Shown: in pieces, positions 57,913 through 64,000 of the stretch
How the letters are laid out: every line of letters begins with the position of its first letter
How positions within the stretch are numbered: position 1 is the first letter of the stretch
From: Brachionus plicatilis
Lineage: Eukaryota > Rotifera > Eurotatoria > Ploima > Brachionidae
Assembly: GCA_010279815.1 (NCBI GenBank)
Contig: QEOQ01000508.1
Location: forward strand, 1,821,129-1,885,128
Direction of reading: 5' to 3'
DNA: 64,000 nucleotides
Notes under the pieces: model-generated
Told to the model about the DNA's origin: nothing
Databases searched by the model: none
What the model saw: only the letters and a program-made list of their open reading frames with translations
Position numbers and translations under genes: made by a program

Positions 57913-60200
57913 AAATCAATTTTATTTTTAAAAAATTTATTTTAAAATTAAACTATATAATAATTTTAATTTTTGAAATTTTTATACATAAAATTAAATT
58001 CGAAATTTTTTGTTTGATTTAATTTAAAAAAAAAGGTTTTGAATTATGTCAATAAATATTTTCATTATATTTTAAGCTTATTTTAACAATTTATTCTGAT
58101 GCAATTAAATTTAGCAATTAATTATTTTGTGGCTAGGATTTAATGAATATCAAAAAAGTAAACTCGTGTAACAAAATAAAATATTATTTTACAAATATTA
58201 TTGAATAAGTTCTTAACGAAAAGAATAATTTTTAACAGATTAAAATATATTTATACAGTAGTGCTACACCATGATGAAATTACGTGAATTTACGTAAAAT
58301 AACGATAATTGACGTATATTTACATAAAAAAATAGAAACACACATTTTTACGTAAAGTTAGTTTTGTGAATTAACGTTTATTGACGCAATTTTACGATAA
58401 TTTCCGAAATTTTAAGTAAATTTACCCATTTTACTGTAAATTCTAAAAGGGCCAAAAAAACTGCTGTTTTTCTTATTTTTCTTGCAATATTTCAAAAAAT
58501 AAAAAAACGTAATTTTGCATAAATTTATGTAAAACATAAAATTACAATGAGTAAATTTTCATAAAATATAGAAAAATAAAGTAAAAAAAAAGCATTTCTC
58601 TAAAACCTTTTTAAAAACAAATTGAAGTTTCAGATCAAATTTTAAGATAAGATCATTTAATTACCATTTTTCAAAACAAAAGAAAATTTTAATTGGTGAT
58701 TTAATAAAGATTTATTTAACAAATAAAAAAAAAGATAAAAAAGATTTATATTTAAGTGGATAAAAAATACTGAATTAAAATTAAACTTGATTAACATTTT
58801 ATTTCAAATTATTTCGGGGCTTCAAATAACAATTAAATTGAAAATATGCAATCTTTTTTTGATTAAAATTTTAATTATTAAAATTGTGCTGAATAGTTCT
58901 TTTTGGTTGTGTAAGTGTAACTAGTTCTTTGATCAATTGATCAATGGTTCATACTTGATTAATATTAGTTAATACGAAAAATAATATAAATACAATTCTG
59001 TACCATAAATTGTCTTTTTAGAAATTTTTTTTAATACTTAATTGACAGAGAATTTTTGGTCATATTATCTTTATTTTTTTATTTGATGTTTGATGGGATA
59101 AAGGACAAAAGCAAAAAATATAAATAAATTTGACACTTAAAATGCCAATTTTATAAAAAAATTAGTTATTTATTAAGATAATTTTTTTAGAAAAAGACTT
59201 GTTCAATTTTTTTTTTTTTGACTTAGATATTTTGGTTATTATATTGTAAAGCAAATTTATAATTTTAAAATTAACTAATTTTTCGAGTTATTTTTTAACC
59301 AATATTGCTGAATAAAAATTTTATATTCTAAATTATTATAACTTTTATTATTTATGATAAAATTAAAAATCAGATTGGTTATTTTTAAAATTTTATTAAA
59401 AAACAAATATATAAAAGCATGAAATTTTGTAATAAATGATTAACAATTAGATTGTTTGAAAAAATTAATAAATTTATTTAAGTTGATTGGAATTCATTTT
59501 TTTGTTTATATAAAAAACAACAGCAATAAAAATTTACATATTAGTTAGACTAGAAAATATTGAAAAGATACCAATAAAAAATTTTAATAAAAATAAAAGA
59601 ATAATGTACTTTTAATTCTTGTTTAATGATCTGTTTTCATATTTAAAATTTTTACATTTTCCAAAATTTTAGTTAAAAGTAATTTTCTTTATTTTTTAGC
59701 GATTTGAAAATACCTGGAATAGTTTTCATCTAGCTTCCATTCACAAAGTCTAAAATAAATGTTTTTATTAAGAAATTTTGTAATTATATTAATTAGCTTA
59801 TTTTGTATACAGCACTCGAAGAGCTTGGTGATAGTTAACTAACTTATCGACCTTTAATTTGACACATTTTTATGATCGTTAAGTAGCTTTGGTTCACTAT
59901 AATAATAAATACATTGGCTTTTTTTTTAACACTTATCCTATGAAAATTTCTAATAAATTTTTAAATTAAATGGTGACTGTATATAGCTTTAGTGATTTAT
60001 GAATATATGCCAAAAATAACATTTATTTGAAAAATCATTTGATAAATGGAAGCATTGAATGCGGAAATGAGTATAGAAAAATAAAAAATTAATTAAAATA
60101 AAAAGAGGTCTTTAATTCATTTTGTTATTATCATCGTGTCTACCTTAGCACTCAATAAACGTTTGAACACACTTTCAAAGATTTACAAATTAATAATAAG
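57913..60200. other. Intergenic region, ROCO to LRR-7TM gene
   Basis: About 2.3 kb of AT-rich DNA. AATAAA at 58051-58056 may end the ROCO transcript. A TTACG-rich repeat lies at 58270-58570. No supported gene. Confidence 0.5.
58270..58570. repeat. TTACG-rich degenerate repeat
   Basis: Many closely spaced TTACG/CGTAA words (AAATTACGTGAATTTACGTA, ATTTTTACGTAAAGTTAG, CAATTTTACGATAATTTCCG). Similar text occurs at 62935-63040. It looks like degenerate short tandem or palindromic units. Confidence 0.5.
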
Positions 60201-60207
60201 GTTTAAG

Positions 60208-62493
60208 TTATTCCAATAGCCCTAGCATACTTCTTAAGTTATATCTAAATTTTTTGTGCAAAAAAAAGTAAAAAAATGTTGTAAATGATGATGTGATCAG
60301 ATAAAAGAAATTTCCGATTTGATAATAAATTGTACATGTGGATTTCATGAAAGTACAAATTCCACCATATTGACTTTGCTTAAAATTCATCAAATTCATC
60401 ATAAATTCTAAAACACGAAAAAATAATAAAACATTTGAATAGATCAGTATAATGGCTGTAAGTCTAATACTTGAATTTGTGTTTCTTGCTATTTTTTCTT
60501 TAGAATTGTTAAATAGATTAGATAGAATTTTTTTCTTTTCTTCTATTTTTTTCCTGAATTTAATCAGTAAAAAAATGTCAGCTCCAAGAATAAATAAGAA
60601 AATAATGACATTATTTGATATAAAATTGAATAAAAACAAGGCAAAATATACTGGATTTTTTTCTTTTAAATTTAATCCTGCTGTCACAAATGGCAAATCT
60701 GGATCAAAAATACCTTCAAAACTATTTCTAATAGGGTAATCAGGATAGCGGTTAGATGTTTCATCAAATTCATTGAAATCAAATTCATTGATAGCACTTG
60801 TCAATGGTCTCTCTATGTTGATTGCCACACTCAAAAAAAATACTAAAAAGGCAACTGAATAATTTTGAATTTTTCTTGAATTTCTAAACACTAAATTCAC
60901 ATGATTGTTTTTTAATGTTTTGTATCTCTCACAAGATATAAAAAAGCATAAAAAATTTGAAGAAGTTTTAAAAATACCGCCCAAAAAGTCGACCACAATT
61001 ATTTCATAGTACTGCACAATTTTTGATCGACTTAAATTTGGACAATAAAGACCATTTACCACAGTACAAATGTTCATTAAATGAGACATATAAATAATAC
61101 AATAGAATAAATTAACTATTGAATTGAATCTCATCATTTTGAATATACTGTATTTTGGATCATTTTTTGCAAAACAACCAGGCTTTGCCATTTTCCTGAT
61201 AACTATTATATTCAATAGGTTAGACAAAATGCCAAATAAGCTTAAAAAGGGAATAAATATTAGAATGAAAAAGTTTAAGAGTTGAGCCTCAAAAAAGTAA
61301 TCTATGTCATTTTTTTTAATTTTTTTTAAAGCTCGTTTTTCACATCGTGAGATCATCAATTGGTAGTTGCACAACTCTGCATCATTTAGGTTCAAGCAAA
61401 TTCTTTCATTTTTCATAATCTCTCTTCCATGTTCAAAGTAAAAGGAATCAAATAGCCAAAAGATTAAGCAGCTACATTTGGGTACCATAAAAAAGGAAAT
61501 GGGAATTATCTCAATTTGCCTATTTTGAGGAAAATCAGAAAAAAAACAAAAATCTTCTTCTGGATAAAAGTAGTTCCCAATACTAAATCGAACAGTTTTA
61601 TTTTCCAAATTTTTACTCAAATTTTTATTCAAGCTTTTCAAAAATTTTATTCCAACTAAATAAATATTGACAAAATTATCTATATATATTTCTTTAATGT
61701 GTTTAAAATTATTTAAGAGATTATCATCTACTTTTTCCAGACGTCCTTCTATATTGATCATTCTTACTTGTTTGAAAATGTTGTGCATTAATAAGTTACC
61801 AGTTAAATGACCACGATAAAAGTTGAGTCTTAAGGACTGAATATTTGAATTCAAATCTATTTTAGTGCTGCTGAATCCAAGAATGTTTCTTTTCACAAAG
61901 GTATCAACCAAACCAGCAATCGATAGAAAATTGATATTGCTATTTTTAAAAATTAGCGGATTAGTAAATTGACTAAATTTGCAATTGTTAAAAATCGAAA
62001 GTTGCCAAATATTTTTGAAATTTGAACAAGACTTTTGAGAAAAGTTTGCAGAAACTTTTAGTTCCAGTCTTGAAAAGACAAAAAATAATTCTAACTTAGT
62101 CCGCCTTTCATTTTCCTGATTATAAAAAAAATTAAAACACTTTGCAAAATTTTTGATGTATGCAAAATTAAGTTTAAGATTTGCAGCAAATAAACTACGA
62201 TTTATTGAAATTTTGAATGTATTATCTAATGTTAAAGGTTTTGCTGGCTTGAAACTAATAGTGTGGATAGGTTTTAAAAAATTTTGGTAACAAAAATATT
62301 TTAACTGTTCAAATGATCTAAAATTTTGGAAACTAACTAGTAAATATATTGTTAGATCTTTTATTTTTATAAATTTCCAAGAATCTTGACAATCTCTAGT
62401 TAATTGATTATTTTGACCTGTTTTGTTTATAAAATTTCCATTTGTTTCTATAAAAACTACAGTCAAGTAAAAAAGCAAAAATAAATAAAGCAT
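60208..62493 (-). CDS. LRR-ectodomain seven-transmembrane receptor (GPCR-like)
   Basis: A 761-residue intronless membrane receptor. A signal peptide (LYLFLLFYLTVVFIE) leads into about 380 residues of ectodomain with degenerate leucine-rich repeats (for example NINFLSIAGLVDTF, IQSLRLNFYRGHL) and several Asn-X-Ser/Thr sites. A Cys-rich cap near 315-385 follows (KCSCLIFWLFDSFYF, ICLNLNDAELC). Seven hydrophobic segments lie at about 405-432, 455-478, 495-520, 546-560, 613-646, 676-700 and 720-745. TM1 has the rhodopsin-like GILSNLLNIIVI, and TM3 ends in ISCERYKTL, an E-R-Y in place of DRY. A clear NPxxY is absent in TM7 (SSFTTFFYFFLHKKFR). It fits a class A-like receptor of a lineage-specific, fast-evolving family; the ligand is unknown. 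I did not recognise a named orthologue. Confidence 0.75.
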   Translation of the reverse strand: MLYLFLLFYLTVVFIETNGNFINKTGQNNQLTRDCQDSWKFIKIKDLTIYLLVSFQNFRSFEQLKYFCYQNFLKPIHTISFKPAKPLTLDNTFKISINRSLFAANLKLNFAYIKNFAKCFNFFYNQENERRTKLELFFVFSRLELKVSANFSQKSCSNFKNIWQLSIFNNCKFSQFTNPLIFKNSNINFLSIAGLVDTFVKRNILGFSSTKIDLNSNIQSLRLNFYRGHLTGNLLMHNIFKQVRMINIEGRLEKVDDNLLNNFKHIKEIYIDNFVNIYLVGIKFLKSLNKNLSKNLENKTVRFSIGNYFYPEEDFCFFSDFPQNRQIEIIPISFFMVPKCSCLIFWLFDSFYFEHGREIMKNERICLNLNDAELCNYQLMISRCEKRALKKIKKNDIDYFFEAQLLNFFILIFIPFLSLFGILSNLLNIIVIRKMAKPGCFAKNDPKYSIFKMMRFNSIVNLFYCIIYMSHLMNICTVVNGLYCPNLSRSKIVQYYEIIVVDFLGGIFKTSSNFLCFFISCERYKTLKNNHVNLVFRNSRKIQNYSVAFLVFFLSVAINIERPLTSAINEFDFNEFDETSNRYPDYPIRNSFEGIFDPDLPFVTAGLNLKEKNPVYFALFLFNFISNNVIIFLFILGADIFLLIKFRKKIEEKKKILSNLFNNSKEKIARNTNSSIRLTAIILIYSNVLLFFRVLEFMMNLMNFKQSQYGGICTFMKSTCTIYYQIGNFFYLITSSFTTFFYFFLHKKFRYNLRSMLGLLE

Positions 62494-62523
62494 TTTAGTA
62501 AATTTAAATTAATTTGAACCAGA

Positions 62524-62530
62524 TTTTATA
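62524..62530 (-). promoter_or_regulatory. TATA box of LRR-7TM gene
   Basis: TATAAAA on the minus strand, about 31-37 nt upstream of the ATG at 62493. The arrangement is the same as in the other intronless gene (TATA at 39113), implying a very short 5' UTR. Confidence 0.45.
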
Positions 62531-62934
62531 GCCGAATTCGAAAAAACAAATTGATATAATAATTGGCTGTTAATAGCTTTTTAAGTCACGATATACGAGC
62601 TTTATAAGAAATACTAGCCGTAAATTGTTTATTCTAAATTTTATTTTTTACCTGAATTCAAAATGCATTGAAATAATTTTTAATTGAATCTCTCAAATTT
62701 GCACTTAAAATAAAAATCTTTTAATTTAGAGTAACATTAAAGATCAGATGAAATTCAAAAATGAAACAAATAAAAAGGCATAAAAAATTCTTTTTTTGAA
62801 TTCACTTATTGCTTTTTTATTTATATTTATTAATATTACTTATTTCACTTTAGTCTTGATCCAAAATCAAAATCAAAACCAGAATCTAAATGAAAATCTA
62901 AATTATAAAAAATTTATTACACTGATGATTTGAT

Positions 62935-63040
62935 ACAAAGATTTTACGATAATTTACAAAAATTTCCGTGAAATCCTAAATGAAAAAATTCATGAATTTA
63001 CGAGAATTTGTCAAATTATGAAAATTAACGTAAAAAAAGT
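62935..63040. repeat. TTACG-rich degenerate repeat, second copy
   Basis: GATTTTACGATAATTTACAA, AATTTCCGTG, GAATTTACGAGAATTTG and AAAATTAACGT recur, as in 58270-58570. Confidence 0.4.
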
Positions 63041-63229
63041 GCCAAAATTTCTATAAAGTTTTATAACTTAAATTTAAAAATTTTTTTAGACTAGATCTAA
63101 AAGTTCTTTTAATTCTCGTCGCTTTTAAAAATAAAACTCATCTGAAAAATTGCTTATGAACTTAAAATTGAACAAATATTATACTGATAGTTGATCTAAT
63201 GATGTAAAAACAACCATCCTTTAATCCTT

Positions 63230-63990
63230 TAATTCCCACTCGGAACTGTCTAAGAAGCTATTCAGGTTCGTCGGCACGCTCTCCAAAATTGTTAAGGATC
63301 TGTCTGCCAAAATTGAACAGCTTGAAACGTAGCTAGCTGGTCTGGAAGCAGGGCGCAAGAAGTTGTCTCACGAAACTGATCTCTTGTAGAGCAATGTAGT
63401 CAAGGACAAGAAGCAAAGTGAACAAACGTAACTTCCTGTAGCAAGTGTAAACAAGGAACTGAGTGAGAAACCGAGATTAAAAAGCAACATGATCGCCAGC
63501 GGTATCGGTGCAAGTGGTGGAGATGAGCATGACACGAAAATGGTGAATCAGGTTCAACAGGTTCTGAATTTAGTAAGAGACAGGGATGTTAAAAGTCAAA
63601 GGCGAATCACTACTGGTCGTAAGAGGAGAGATGGTAGTGATATCGATATAATTGAGGTCGAGTTTAAATGTGAAGGTGGCAAGCAGGCCGCCCTTTGAGG
63701 GACCAAAAGGCTTAAAGATTGCTAAGAAACGTTTATATTTTAAAGCTGAAAAGACACCAAGCGAGAGAAATCTAAATGCTAATCTTGGAAATGAACAAGA
63801 CAAGTGAAAAAATGACCAAGACTAAAGAGGGAACTGAAAGGAGGTATCTTTACGGCATCTAATTTTCTGATAAAAAATTAGATCCCACTCAAAAATATCG
63901 AATAGTGCAATAACTGAATCGGATCAGCATGAACCAACATTGCCTACGATTATTGAAGAAATAGCTGCAAACTTGAATGAAAGGGACTAA
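63230..63990 (+). pseudogene. Retrotransposon ORF1-like coiled-coil relic
   Basis: Clearly GC-richer than the rest of the window. Translation gives an amphipathic coiled coil (KLFRFVGTLSKIVKDLSAKI) interrupted by TAG and TAA codons. An open part at 63489-63698 follows, with VNQVQQVLNLVRDRDVKS and IDIIEVEFKCEGGKQAAL, then KIAKKRLYFKAEKTPSERN in another frame. A coiled coil followed by a basic nucleic-acid-binding region is the build of LINE ORF1 proteins. This assignment is tentative. It could also be a pseudogene of an unrelated coiled-coil protein, and it continues beyond or ends near the window edge. Confidence 0.45.
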
Positions 63991-64000
63991 ATAACTATTT

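Noticed and set aside
60452..60739. 95-codon plus-strand frame
   Set aside because: Antisense shadow of the LRR-7TM receptor gene.
1..64000. tRNA, rRNA and CRISPR features
   Set aside because: No cloverleaf-like GC-rich segment, rRNA signature or regularly spaced repeat array was seen on reading; a covariance-model scan was not possible.

Overview
The window is AT-rich animal DNA: intron-containing genes with GT-AG splice sites, many introns of only 44-70 nt, and long AT-rich intergenic and intronic stretches full of small inverted-repeat elements and decayed jockey-like retrotransposons. The gene content (TNPO3, PTRHD1, an ABCA transporter, a MALT1-type paracaspase, an LRR-type 7TM receptor, a ROCO-TIR protein and a chlorophyllase-like hydrolase) points to a small invertebrate. 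A monogonont rotifer such as Brachionus is my best guess, but this is inference from style and content, not a proven identification.

Layout. 1-6550: the 3' part of a single-pass membrane protein gene (plus strand). 8.7-9.1 kb: PTRHD1 (minus). 11.3-18.9 kb: a full-length ABCA transporter in 17 exons whose second nucleotide-binding domain carries two apparent one-base insertions. 17.4-24.0 kb: a retroelement graveyard, with two minus-strand LINE 3' relics, a long-arm inverted-repeat element with a 10-bp target duplication, and a decayed jockey-like LINE that itself holds a nested insertion. 24.4-28.1 kb: a MALT1-like paracaspase (death domain, Ig, Ig, caspase fold, C-terminal region). 30.0-38.4 kb: transportin-3 in four exons, with hairpin elements in its introns. 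39.2-40.2 kb: an intronless secreted chlorophyllase-like alpha/beta hydrolase. 43.0-57.9 kb: one very large ROCO gene interrupted by an 867-bp assembly gap. 60.2-62.5 kb: an intronless LRR-7TM receptor (minus). 63.2 kb to the end: a GC-richer, stop-riddled coiled-coil relic that looks like a retrotransposon ORF1.

The most unusual object is the ROCO gene. Splice phases let at least 18 exons be joined into about 2776 codons. In order they encode an N-terminal region of unknown type, a degenerate Roc-like segment, a segment resembling the dynein heavy-chain stalk and microtubule-binding domain, a first COR-like region, an MBT repeat, leucine-rich repeats with an embedded EF-hand loop, a complete Roc GTPase, a second COR, two TIR-like domains and a ROCO-type C-terminal region. 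I do not know of this combination being described. The MALT1-like protease and the TIR-ROCO protein both belong to families used in innate immune or cell-death signalling, but nothing in the sequence shows that they work together.

Exon coordinates were worked out by hand from splice consensus and reading-phase agreement. Protein family calls come from recognised motifs and not from database searches.
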